Shown here piece after piece: positions 55,186-64,000 of a stretch of DNA of 64,000 bases. How positions within the stretch are numbered: position 1 is the stretch's first letter; every line of letters begins with the position of its first letter. A model generated the notes under the pieces. The model was not told the origin of the DNA. It worked only from the letters and a program-made list of their open reading frames with translations, and made no database searches. The position numbers were made by a program, and so were the translations under genes. The stretch is from Micropterix aruncella (taxonomy: Eukaryota; Arthropoda; Insecta; Lepidoptera; Micropterigidae): NCBI GenBank assembly GCA_944548615.1, contig OX155954.1:8726156-8790155 (forward strand), given 5' to 3'.

Positions 55186-55706
55186 GGACTCATTTAAAGT
55201 CACACATTTCCGTCGTCCATATAAAATTAAAGAAATTTATGTGTGGCGAATGTGACAGTTCATTTTCACTAAAGGGTAATTTAAATAAACACATTACTGC
55301 AGTTCATTTAAAGTCAAATAAATTTGTATGTAGCGATTGCGATCATGCTTTTACACAACGAGTGGATTTAAAGAGACACATGGATTCAGTTCACAGGAAA
55401 TTGAAGGAATATGTCTGTGGTGAATGCCATCGTGCATTTTCGATGAAACGCAATTTAAAGGTGCATTTAGACACGGTTCACACAAAGCTGAAGATGTTTT
55501 CGTGCGGGGAGTGTGATCGTGCTTTTACACAGAAAGTACATTTAAGGGCGCACTTTCACATAGTTCATCAGAAACTGAAGTAATTTGTTTGTGTTGAATA
55601 TGGTCATGCATTTTCACAGCGAAGACATGTACCTGCAGATGCATTTAAACACAGTTCACAAAAAGCTATAGAGATTTTCATGCTTTCACAGTGAAAGGAA
55701 GTTTAA

Positions 55707-57150
55707 CCCTTCACGTTGCGAGGTAAAAAGTCACCTATCACTTTTGCGCGCGACATATTCGCGCAAAAAATCGACGCGAGTCAACGGCCTTGAGAAAAAC
55801 GATCATAACTTATAAACCACTAATCGGATTAAAAAAAGATAAAGAGAAAAATGATCGCATTGAAATTTGACATATAAAACATTATAACCTTATCTCGTAA
55901 AACAATTAGGATAATAATGAATAAATATTACAAAATTGGCAAACTGAAAAAACTCGCCTATAAAATCATTTCGATTTTTTTGTAAATACAGTTTTTGTAA
56001 ATATCAAAAATTGTAAATACAGTTATGTTCTCTATTAAATGCTTTACCAAAACGATATTTTTTTTTTACTTATTTGCATACAAAAATACGGAAAAAATAT
56101 TTATTTATTCAGCCAAGAAAAATTGTATGTATTCTCGTAAAAAAAAAATTTTTTAATTTTTAATTTGTGACTACTTATGGTATTTTTTTATATGAAATTC
56201 TTTCAAAATAACTTTATTACTACATCACTTCTTCTTAGAAATCACACCAGAACTTTGAGCTTTGTCTGATATTATAGAAAAATCTAAAGTTTTGAGAGTT
56301 TCCGCGTCTGAACCTAATAATAAACTTTGAATGCCCATAATATAAAATTCGTTAGATTTTTTCAATTATATTGTCTTATCATAGACTTATTATATGTCTA
56401 ATAACTAATTACTATACTCCAAAGAGTCACATTTCATCGAAAAACTATGGAAAATCGCACTTTTTTCTCTCATAGTAATTATCAAAACAAGTTTCATTTT
56501 CGCGAGCAATATTAGAACACAACATATAATGTTCAAAATACGCCTAATTATGTGATAACTTAGGATGTAAATGAAGCAATACCTATTTTATTAGTAAATT
56601 AAAGCGACATTACGTCATGTTTCGCGATATAACTGGATATTTCACAAACATTACAAAATAAACACGGCCATTTTTGACAAACACGGCCGGTTTGTTGACA
56701 AAGTGTTTTCTTCGAAAATTCGTGAAAAACAGCAAATGGATTGTCGAAATTATATAATCCTACTGGCTAATCTACTTAAAAAGGGAAATACTCACTTTAA
56801 TCCGGTATAAACTGCACTTAAATCCAGAAAACACTTCACAACACAAACACTTCGGCGAACACCGCGCGCGCCGCCGCCATCGCGCGATCTGCGACTGTCG
56901 TCAGAAATGAGGTCATCGATTTTGTAAGGATGTAGTGATTCATATTTCTAACATCGCATGCGGCAATCGAGCAATTTCATAGTGTTGCATATTTGGCTAT
57001 ATTATGGCATCATTCGATAGAATATACAATCGCATTTCGAAATTTAAACGACATTTTCTTGAGCGGCGAGCGCGATATCCCGTATGGGATAGTTTGGATT
57101 TCAGCCGGCCGCCATACATATCCCGCAAGGGATGTTAAGTGCCTAGCGGG
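55707..57150. mobile_element. PiggyBac-like non-autonomous element, copy 2 (inverted)
   Basis: It lies between TTAA at 55703-55706 and TTAA at 57151-57154, with ends CCCTTCACGTTGCGAGG and (inverted) CCCGCTAGGCACTTAAC. Its 1444 bp are the reverse complement of 9030-10481 with modest divergence. Removing the element and one TTAA rejoins the finger-coding text GSLKHHLNTVH across the gap, which is strong internal proof of the insertion point. No transposase. Confidence 0.88.
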
Positions 57151-57279
57151 TTAAAGCATCACTTAAACACTGTTCATAGAAAATTGAAGACGAATTTCAT
57201 CAATTTGTGACGAATATCATCGTGGATTTTCGGAGCAAATCAATTTAAATACCTATGCATTTCTGTGAACTGTTACAGA

Positions 57280-57592
57280 ACGCTAAAGAGATTTCCATGA
57301 TGAAAGAGGGAGTGTGGACACAATTCACAGAACGCTGAAGAGATTTCCATGATGAAAAAGGGGATGTGTACACAGCGCACAGAACGCTGAAGAGATTTCC
57401 ATGATGAAATAAGGAATGTGGAAACAGTACACAGAACGCTGAAGAGATTTTCACGATGAAAGAGGGAATGGGGACACAGTCCACAGAACGCTAAAGAGAT
57501 TTCCATGATGAAAGAGAGAATGTGGGCACAGTTCACACGACGCTAAAGAGATTTCGATGCGACGAATGTGGTCGTGCATTTTCAAACCGAGG
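57280..57592 (+). repeat. 52-bp tandem array derived from zinc-finger sequence
   Basis: The phrase CGCTAAAGAGATTTC (or CGCTGAAGAGATTT) starts at 57281, 57333, 57385, 57437, 57489 and 57541, exactly 52 bp apart each time. Each unit corresponds to the linker part of a finger (HRTLKRF) plus a shortened body. Because 52 is not a multiple of three, each unit shifts the frame, so the array cannot encode fingers. Confidence 0.93.
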
Positions 57593-57821
57593 AAATTTAA
57601 ATGCGCATTCAGACACAGTTCCTGTGAAAGTGTGCTTTCTGTAAAGCAGTGATGCGCCTTAGCACCGATTTTTGAAACTAGTCTGAAATATTAGTGCGCT
57701 AAATATTTCGTTCTAAATAACCCTATTTTTGAACAAAAACTCTGTAATGCTATTATTTCGTATATATACTTTTGTTTTTAATGATTCTTCGCCTGCGTTC
57801 GATGTGACCCTTTGTTTTGTT

Positions 57822-57827
57822 TAATAA
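57822..57827 (+). terminator. Possible polyadenylation signal of the zinc-finger gene
   Basis: AATAAA in a T-rich context lies about 190 bp after the last finger codons. It is the first such hexamer downstream. The assignment is by position only. Confidence 0.3.
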
Positions 57828-57849
57828 AAATTGATTTACCAAGATTTTG

Positions 57850-58530
57850 TTGTTCAAAGCGTATTAGGATATAATTTGCAAAGTGGAAAGGGGGCCCTGA
57901 TATTTTGACGGCCTAAAGGCCTCTACATAAGGCTATTCCGATACTGGACATACAACAAAGTTTGCGCCTGGTCATGTACAACTTTAGTAAATATGAAAAT
58001 TCACCCATATCTGCCCTATTTTCAGTATTCCGTGCATAATTCAAAAATGTCTGTATTAGGGTCATTAACAAAGCGCGAGTGGATAAAAGCCAGTCCGCTG
58101 AGGCGTTGAATATGAGTTGAGTGATCCCGCTGAGAGGATAAAGATACACCGCACTAGGACATAGGAGGTAGAGTGAGGGAGAGCGGGAGCGAGAAGGACG
58201 GTTTAAATACCCTCTCAGGGCGATCCAGCGGGTAAGTAAAATACGGTGGGATGAAATCCCGTGGCTACGGTACGGTGAGTGTTATAGGGCTGCAGAAATG
58301 CGAATATCGATTACTGCTTACATGTCGATAGGTGCCATGCAACACCACCACCTAGAAGACTATTAAGTGTCAAAAGCTTGCTGAATTTTGCATCATCTGT
58401 GTGCCAAAATATACGAAAAAGATCCGTTAGACGGCTGGGAACGATTCGTAAACACTTGGGGCTGCAGATTTACGAGGAAAGTAACTTGTAACCGCTATGG
58501 CGGGTACAAAACTGTTGTATAGGATTAGGC
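57850..58530. other. No recognisable gene
   Basis: Mixed composition with a purine-rich patch (GGTAGAGTGAGGGAGAGCGG at 58166-58185). A minus-strand 78-codon frame has no motif. Confidence 0.4.
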
Positions 58531-58534
58531 TCCT

Positions 58535-58640
58535 AATGGATCCGTGCAGCTTGGGCCTGATGACCCGCTTATGTTCTTGGATCCGCCCAACTCACGGTCC
58601 TTCTCCCATCCTGTAGGCTCCTTGATGAGGAACTTAACCC
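58535..58640 (-). repeat. ACGGG-hairpin family, 3' fragment (copy E)
   Basis: GTTCTTGGATCCGCCCAACT and CACGGTCC.TCTCCCATCC match, in reverse, the terminal block GGGAGCTGAACCATGAGTTG of copies B and A4 and the corresponding part of copy C (16945-16990). Only this end is present. Confidence 0.5.
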
Positions 58641-58929
58641 AGAAGGCCCGCTGTGAACTCTGCATACGGCTGCAGCCTTCGGCGGTAGACAGTTGTTATT
58701 AGACGTGTCCTAGACGACTTAAAAATGAAAAATGAAATAAATTTGGAGTTCTCTTTCCCGTTTATTTCGAAACAACTATGTGAAATGAATACAAACGGCC
58801 GACTGGACTCGGGATAAATCTCTAGAAACGGCGACTTCAAATTAATTTATTAACCAATGGATAAACTTAAATCTCTTACTGAAACGATGAGTACAAGTTC
58901 GCAATGGTTGTAAAAGTACATAAGAGAGA

Positions 58930-59165
58930 ACGATACGAGACCCGGATTCTTGTCTATATGCACGTCGATGAATTCAGAGACGTCGTGATCCGGTCGCGTG
59001 ATGTCATATGCATTGAACCGATAGGGGTTCGCGTGGAAACAATGAATTTTCAACTACAAATAAGATAAAAGGAATTTACCGCGTGAAGTTTGTATTACTC
59101 CGCGGGTGTTCACGTGGTAGATTTGTTTTATCTTATATATATAATGTCAAAAAACGGCGATAGTC
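58930..59165 (+). repeat. Dispersed hairpin repeat, second copy
   Basis: GGTCGCGTGATGTCATATGC, AAATAAGATAAAAGGAATTT, GTTCACGTGGTAGATTTGTT and ACGGCGATAGTCTTTGATTT correspond to 28070-28245. The arms AAATAAGATAAAA and TTTTATCTTATATAT are inverted around a CCGCGTGA...CCGCGGGTGTTCACG centre. Confidence 0.55.
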
Positions 59166-59179
59166 TTTGATTTCAATTT

Positions 59180-61250
59180 AATTGTGAAACTTTATATTAC
59201 TCCATAAACACTGCACAAAGATGACAAAAACATATATAGGAACCCTTCTCTATCCGCATAATAGGTATATAGGTGGTAAGCCGACCGACCGCCAAGCTGG
59301 CCGTAGCTGGCTTTGGCTGGCCCCGGCTCTCCTATGTAAAACTACGTATTTGTATACACCACGGTGTTCAAAAAATATCGAACCTTATATTATGCCACTT
59401 AAAGAAATGAATCGCGGGAGGTATCTTTGAGTACTGGAATGTATTATAAGATTTATGCAACAAATAACTGCAGTTACTGTTATGGCCCTGTTAAGGTCTT
59501 AAGTAAGACCTAACAGCCTTAACAAAGATGAGCCATACTAATAAACCAGTCGACTTGTAATAGAGTTGTAAAATTATGACTAATAAACGAGTTTTAATGC
59601 AGGTATTTATATAAACTGTTTCGAAGTCATAGACAAACTTCTTTCGTGGGTCCTTTCGAATTTGAAATATGGTTCTGTTTACGTTTGATTTGTGCAGTTT
59701 AATAGTTGTCATTTTGAATGGTTCTTTGGATTTAAAATAATACCGGAACCTCTTTGGCTTATAAATAAACATATTATACAGGTCGTTACTAGCTGTGCCA
59801 GTTGAAACATCTGTTGGACTCTACGACCATTTTGCGGTATAACTCGGCTACAATGCCGCTATACCTATCCGGGTAGCGTAGTTATATCCGCGATGGAATG
59901 CAGGTAGGGAGAAACGTCTATTAGTCACACCTTTCACTTATTGTTTTTTATTTATTTTATTTACATTTACATATACATATACATTCAAATTCATGAGCAC
60001 AACAGAAAATAAAATGTCAATTTATACAATGCCGTCGGCATGATACATCTGTCTGAGCCTAGGTTACATAGCGCATACATTAAACGCAAATGATAATCTT
60101 TCTATTATGCTAAGCAAAGAGCAGCCGAGCCCGCCTTGCTAGGCACCCCCGTGTTAAGGCGAGCTCACTTCGGGAATCACACTAGAGAACCACGGTTGTG
60201 TCAGGTTGTGTCAGGAAAGATCTAAAATATATATTTTTTTTTTAATTATTTCTATTTTAATTTATAATCTTTATTATTATTATTATTATTATTATTTATT
60301 TTCATTATTTTGTTATTTTTCTAGTTTTTTAACCGCAGAATAGAATCCACAAGCGCGAAACCCCCCTCTTTTGCAATATAGAGGTGATTGTCGCATCGTA
60401 TTCATACCGCTATTCATACCGCGTATTCATTCATCGTATTCATCACCGCTCGTTTCCCTGTAAATATTGCTATCGATAATGAAGGTAGGCAGATAATTTC
60501 GTATTGAACGCAACTGAACTGATTGACTAGTGATTAACGACTTCAGGGGTTCGCAGCAAGCGGTTTTTTAACAACGTACTACTAACACTTTTTAAATAAT
60601 AAAAGTTATACAGTCACAAAATTAAACTAAAGTTAGAAATAATTATATTAAAGGAAATTAAATAGTATACATTTATAATATAAATGGATATATGGCTTAA
60701 TTGGTATTCAAAATTATTAAATTACTAGATAGTCAGATAGTCAAATAAAACATAAAAAATAAAAAATGTAAATGTTTAGGACACTTCTAATAATTTAAAA
60801 TTCAAGATGGAAAAACTGGTGATAACTCAGTTACAATTTTTACAACTGGTTTATTGGTTAGTATGTAAGTGTATATACCGATTGAATGAATCCAGTAGAA
60901 TTATAAATGATGTCAAAGTTCGAGTTTACATACTATCTTCGCTATTATTCAATATTTAATGTTATACAAAATTATGTAACTATATAAATAGGTGCCTATT
61001 AAATATATCTACTCAACCAGCAGATGATGATTTTGTGGCGGCTGAAAATAAATTCGAAATGTATCTCAACATATTTTCTGTAGAGAAGCCATTTGTACCC
61101 AGAAAAAATCAGGCTATCTGGACTAAACTATTTTATTAGCAGATATTGATTGATGATATTCTGCAATAGAAACAATGCAAGATGAAACCTACGATCCATT
61201 TCAAACATAATAGGAGATGATCGACTTCTGTTTTGAAGATATATCCAATA
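59180..61250. other. No recognisable gene
   Basis: Long AT-rich interval with an (ATT)n microsatellite at 60270-60297 and a hairpin CTGTTAAGGTCTTA/TAAGACCTAACAG at 59488-59516. Frames of up to 93 codons show no motif. Confidence 0.45.
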
Positions 61251-61251
61251 G

Positions 61252-61395
61252 TTGGAAGTGTCGACTAAAACGGGCGAACCCGTCACGCCAGAAAGTTTTA
61301 ACGATCGCTCTGTCTGCCATGATGTAAACGTAGAAGACTTTAGGATGAGTCTACTATCCAGCAAAAACCTTTTGTAGTTACGCCACTGCCTCTAA
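61252..61395 (+). repeat. ACGGG-hairpin family, 5' fragment (copy F)
   Basis: AGTGTCGACTAAAACGGGCG and AACCCGTCACGCCAG, then TTTTAACGATCGCTCTGTCT and GATGTAAACGTAGAAGAC, match the first ~130 bp of copy D. It is truncated after that. It lies about 350 bp upstream of the LINE ORF1; that may be coincidence. Confidence 0.6.
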
Positions 61396-61741
61396 CGGGC
61401 AGTAACAAAAAATGGCCCCGGTGCAAAATACAACAAAAGGCCCCTTTCCCTACTTACCTTCATTATGGCATATAGGAAGTAATTTCTGTATACCTCGCTA
61501 CATTATATATTTTTATTGCAGGTACAGTATATATCGGCGTATTCAATCGAGGGCATTGCCTCAAACATGTTGCGGAATCGTAAACGAACTCTTTGCTATT
61601 TACGCGTGGCTGAGGGAGAGCTCAGTCTCTAACGGTGGCTTTCCGAAACCGGGGCGAATCGGGAAGTAGAAATGCCCTTTGACCGATAACAGGCTCTGTC
61701 GGTTTTTGACGACCCTTTCCTGACTACTCGTGGGAACAAAT

Positions 61742-62986
61742 ATGGACTCTAAAGAAAATAAAAATTCCCCTCTAAACTTCGACCAGGACGGTACCGTCCG
61801 GGAAGGAAACAGTTCGGAGCCAAGGAGCACGACTCAAGCCGACTCTTTGCCCGAAAAAATCTCAGCTGTCGCAGGGACAAGCAAAGGTGCAGACAGAATA
61901 GGAAACGACTCTGCTATGCCCAAAGAAAAGGACCAAGACACTGAGACACACGAGAAGCACAGGACAAAGTTGTCCGGTGCTGCTCGAAAACGTTTCAGGA
62001 TGCTGAGGGCAGCAAACGTGAGTGCTAGAGAAGCCTCGGTAGCATGCCTCAGGCCCTGGAAAGATATTAAGAGCCTGACCCATCAGAGCACTCCCATATC
62101 TGATGACCAAAGGGCGTCCAAACGCACACGGTCGGAGGAGGAGTCGCCAAGGGAAAACTCAAAAAAGGCTCCTAAGATATACCCAGAAGAAGGCATCAAG
62201 CCAAACTTCAGGGAGGTGGTGGGTTCTTCACGTGTGGGAATAAAAAATGAAAGCCCGATGGAAGAAAACCAAATGCATTTGGTGCACCGCTCGCTACTGA
62301 CCCTGATTAAAAACATCACTGTCAGAGGCTCGGGCCCAAAATTTCTGGGTTTCACTCACAGGCCTGGCTGGGTCCTGATCACATGTGAAAATCAGAAGAG
62401 CCAGGATTGGCTTGTGGGAGTAATCCCAAACCTCAAACCATGGCCCGAGGCAAAGCTGTCTATCATGACGGAAAGCGAAATGCCCAAGCCACTAGTTTGC
62501 ACAACGTTCTTCCCCAGCAGCGAGGCGGCGAACATAAAGGACGCCCTAAGTCTGCTGACAAACCAGAACGAAGGCATATTTCCAGAATACTGGAAAATAC
62601 TTAACAGCAGGGAGGAAAAGAATGGACACCACGTGACCTTCTCAATTGACGAGCCCTCTTTGGAGACCCTTCGGAAAACCGACTACAGGGCCACCCTTGG
62701 TTTTGGAAAGATTTCTTTGAAAATCAGGGGTGAGCCCACGAATCCCCCAGGAAACAGGGCTATCCCGTCCTACTCCAACAAAGGCAGACAAACGCCTGCT
62801 CCCATACAGCGAAAGAAAGAGCCGGCAAATCGGCCTTCTCCTGCTGACGATAGTACAGGAGCGCCTAAAAAGGGGGAAAAACCCGGGAATGAGCAAGGCA
62901 CATCCCGATCCAAACATGGACGGTCTCGTCCTCCATTGGAGAGGGAAAAGCCTGCGACAGAGCCCACAACCCCTATGGATCACTGA
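61742..62986 (+). CDS. LINE ORF1 protein, DUF4780-like
   Basis: The 414-codon frame starts at the ATG at 61742 (MDSKENKNS); upstream the frame is open only from a GTG at 61730. The N-terminal 130 residues are polar and basic (GAARKRFRMLRAANVSAREA; KRTRSEEESP). The middle, about residues 165-320, contains LVHRSLLTLIKNI, GFTHRPGWVLITCENQKSQD, LKPWPEAKL and PEYWKILNSRE, which resembles the RRM-like DUF4780 domain of ORF1 proteins of insect LINEs. The C-terminus is a basic, proline-rich tail. It should bind LINE RNA to form the ribonucleoprotein particle. I see no zinc knuckles. The frame ends in TGA overlapping the ORF2 start. Confidence 0.8.
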   Translation: MDSKENKNSPLNFDQDGTVREGNSSEPRSTTQADSLPEKISAVAGTSKGADRIGNDSAMPKEKDQDTETHEKHRTKLSGAARKRFRMLRAANVSAREASVACLRPWKDIKSLTHQSTPISDDQRASKRTRSEEESPRENSKKAPKIYPEEGIKPNFREVVGSSRVGIKNESPMEENQMHLVHRSLLTLIKNITVRGSGPKFLGFTHRPGWVLITCENQKSQDWLVGVIPNLKPWPEAKLSIMTESEMPKPLVCTTFFPSSEAANIKDALSLLTNQNEGIFPEYWKILNSREEKNGHHVTFSIDEPSLETLRKTDYRATLGFGKISLKIRGEPTNPPGNRAIPSYSNKGRQTPAPIQRKKEPANRPSPADDSTGAPKKGEKPGNEQGTSRSKHGRSRPPLEREKPATEPTTPMDH

Positions 62987-64000
62987 TGGCGAACATAGGC
63001 AACTCTACGAGGATTCTCCAGATCAACCTCCACCACGCCATTGCCGCCAGCGCAGTGACGGAGTGTTGCTTCACCAAAGGAGAAATCGACATCGCCCTCG
63101 TACAAGAACCCTGGGTAAATAACTTAACTATCCAGGGCTTAAACGCTGCGGGTAGAATCCTCTCGTACCCGGGAGGGAAAAAACCCAGAGCATGCATAGT
63201 GTTCAAGAAAAACATTAACTTCCTGCCTGTTACAGAGCTATGTACTAATGACCTGTCAGCAGCGTATATAAATCTCAAAGGATGCAATGGATCCAGAGTC
63301 ATCTTATGCTCAGCCTATCTATCTGGAGAGAAACAAAATCCAACCGAAGAGCTGGCAAACCTGGTGGAGTACGCCCGTACCCAAAAGGCTGAGTTACTGG
63401 TTGGATGTGATGCAAACGCACACCACACCGCGTGGGGGAGCTCCGACATCAACAATAGAGGTGAGTTACTTAATGATTTTATCACAACCAACTGCCTATG
63501 CCTATTAAACAAAGGCTGCATGCCGACCTTTGTGACAAGTGCAAGACAGGAAGTTTTAGACATTACTTTTGCCTCTAAAAATCTAGCCAGACACATAAAA
63601 AACTGGCATGTCAGGGATGACACTTCAATGTCTGATCACAGACAAATAACCTTTAAACTACTAAACACCGTAGACTGTCAAACCACAACTTTCAGGAATT
63701 CTAAAGCCACCGACTGGGACGCTTACCGTACCACACTAAGGCTTAACCTTGAAACAATACAAAAAAATATAAAAACACTCGAGAGTCTAGAATTGGCCGT
63801 GGCGGATACCACAAAAGGCATTATAAACGCCTATGAGGAAAGCTGCCCACTCAAGACAAAGACCTCCAAAAGAAAAGTTCCATTGTGGAACCCGAAGTTG
63901 GACAAACTACGGAAGGAAACCCGGAAACTATTTAATAAGGCTGAACAAACTCTCAACTGGGAGGAATACAAAAAAGCCTTAACCGAGTACAACAAAGAAA
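62986..64000 (+). CDS. LINE ORF2 protein, endonuclease domain, partial
   Basis: The ATG at 62986 overlaps the ORF1 stop in TGATG, an arrangement used for termination-reinitiation in other two-ORF LINEs. The frame is open for 338 codons to the window edge. It starts with an apurinic-type endonuclease/phosphatase domain: RILQINLHHA, IDIALVQEPW (catalytic glutamate), SYPGGKKPRACIVF, LLVGCDANAHHTAWGS (aspartate/asparagine pair), EVLDITFAS and SMSDHRQITF (final D-H). This domain nicks the target DNA for primed reverse transcription. The following ~100 residues are the linker to the reverse transcriptase, which is outside the window. The type fits the Jockey/R1/I group. Confidence 0.88.
   Translation, partial: MANIGNSTRILQINLHHAIAASAVTECCFTKGEIDIALVQEPWVNNLTIQGLNAAGRILSYPGGKKPRACIVFKKNINFLPVTELCTNDLSAAYINLKGCNGSRVILCSAYLSGEKQNPTEELANLVEYARTQKAELLVGCDANAHHTAWGSSDINNRGELLNDFITTNCLCLLNKGCMPTFVTSARQEVLDITFASKNLARHIKNWHVRDDTSMSDHRQITFKLLNTVDCQTTTFRNSKATDWDAYRTTLRLNLETIQKNIKTLESLELAVADTTKGIINAYEESCPLKTKTSKRKVPLWNPKLDKLRKETRKLFNKAEQTLNWEEYKKALTEYNKE

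Larger units (their letters stand above)
55186..57640 (+). pseudogene. C2H2 zinc-finger gene, finger array, broken
   Basis: After a half finger (THLKSHISVVH) come four intact C2H2 fingers: FMCGECDSSFSLKGNLNKH, FVCSDCDHAFTQRVDLKRH, YVCGECHRAFSMKRNLKVH and FSCGECDRAFTQKVHLRAH, each with C-x2-C-x12-H-x4-H and short K-rich linkers. A TAA at 55581-55583 stops the frame, and the next finger has its second cysteine changed to tyrosine and a frame change. A piggyBac-like element then interrupts at 55707-57150. Beyond it come a finger again with Y in place of C, the 52-bp array and a last finger (FRCDECGRAFSNRGNLNAH) ending near 57640. It is a decayed DNA-binding protein gene, probably the same locus as 29022-29339. 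Confidence 0.8.
61555..64000 (+). mobile_element. Two-ORF LINE, 5' part, runs off the window
   Basis: A 5' leader of perhaps 190 bp, ORF1 and the start of ORF2 are present without a visible lesion. The exact 5' end is not certain; I place it near 61555 because the sequence character changes after the fragment of the ACGGG family. This is the least decayed retrotransposon here. The rest of ORF2 and the 3' end lie beyond 64000. Confidence 0.75.

Noticed and set aside
9030..57150. Calling the whole 48 kb a mobile composite piggyBac transposon
   Set aside because: Each 1.45-kb copy has its own TTAA pair, consistent with two independent insertions. There is no evidence of joint movement.
57245..57536. 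Two minus-strand frames of 79-87 codons with repeated peptide text
   Set aside because: They are antisense translations of the 52-bp array in staggered frames.

Overview
This window is eukaryotic nuclear DNA from an arthropod, most likely an insect and probably a moth or butterfly. It is AT-rich, has no bacterial operon structure, and almost every recognisable stretch is a transposable element or a relic of one. The inventory is mariner and piggyBac-type elements, MITEs (short non-autonomous DNA transposons), many 5'-truncated non-LTR retrotransposons (LINEs), one copia fragment, foldback elements, minisatellites, a 5S rRNA pseudogene and a tRNA-like sequence. The lepidopteran assignment is inference from repeat style, not proof. 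I see no intact host gene.

Left part (1-18 kb): LINE fragments (1.7, 2.2-4.8, 8.3-8.8 kb), a partial 5S rRNA copy (5.1 kb), two decayed mariner transposases (5.9-6.5 and 13.6-13.9 kb), and a 1.45-kb TTAA-flanked piggyBac-like non-autonomous element (9.0-10.5 kb). From 10.9 to 18.0 kb there are several copies, in both orientations, of a GC-richer family of about 0.6 kb that begins with the hairpin ACGGGCGAACCCGT. I could not assign this family; more copies lie at 54.0, 58.5 and 61.3 kb.

Middle (18-29 kb): an apparently intact DD41D mariner (19.43-20.83 kb, 362-codon transposase) sits inside a LINE fragment. It faces a broken relative at 21.1-21.5 kb, and 56-bp direct repeats bracket the block. 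Two copies of a ~600-bp near-complete palindrome (25.3 and 27.3 kb) and an inverted pair of ~400-bp MITEs (22.2 and 26.5 kb) follow.

The only host-like gene is a C2H2 zinc-finger gene, and it is ruined. Its N-terminal part and one half finger lie at 29.02-29.34 kb. More fingers, same strand, lie at 55.19-57.64 kb. The 26 kb between is nested repeats, and each break abuts a MITE of the same family. A second copy of the 9-kb piggyBac-like element, inverted, interrupts a finger at a TTAA, and further on the finger repeat has collapsed into a 52-bp tandem array.

Between the two halves lie a decayed LINE (32.5-34.8 kb), a head-to-tail array of LINE 3' ends (34.8-39.4 kb) holding a Tigger/pogo element with a visible empty site, CA/AGAC-rich tandem triplications (39.9-40.6 kb), a 777-bp tandem duplication (41.8-43.2 kb), the 3' half of a copia element with its LTR (43.2-45.3 kb), a 118-bp minisatellite (46.9-47.6 kb), and assorted MITEs and LINE pieces.

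The right edge (61.7-64 kb) carries the start of a well-preserved two-ORF LINE: a DUF4780-like ORF1, then ORF2 with an apurinic-type endonuclease domain starting at a TGATG overlap and running off the end. I found no convincing novel functional system. The best leads are the ACGGG hairpin family, the foldback pair, the LINE 3'-end array and the dismantled zinc-finger locus.
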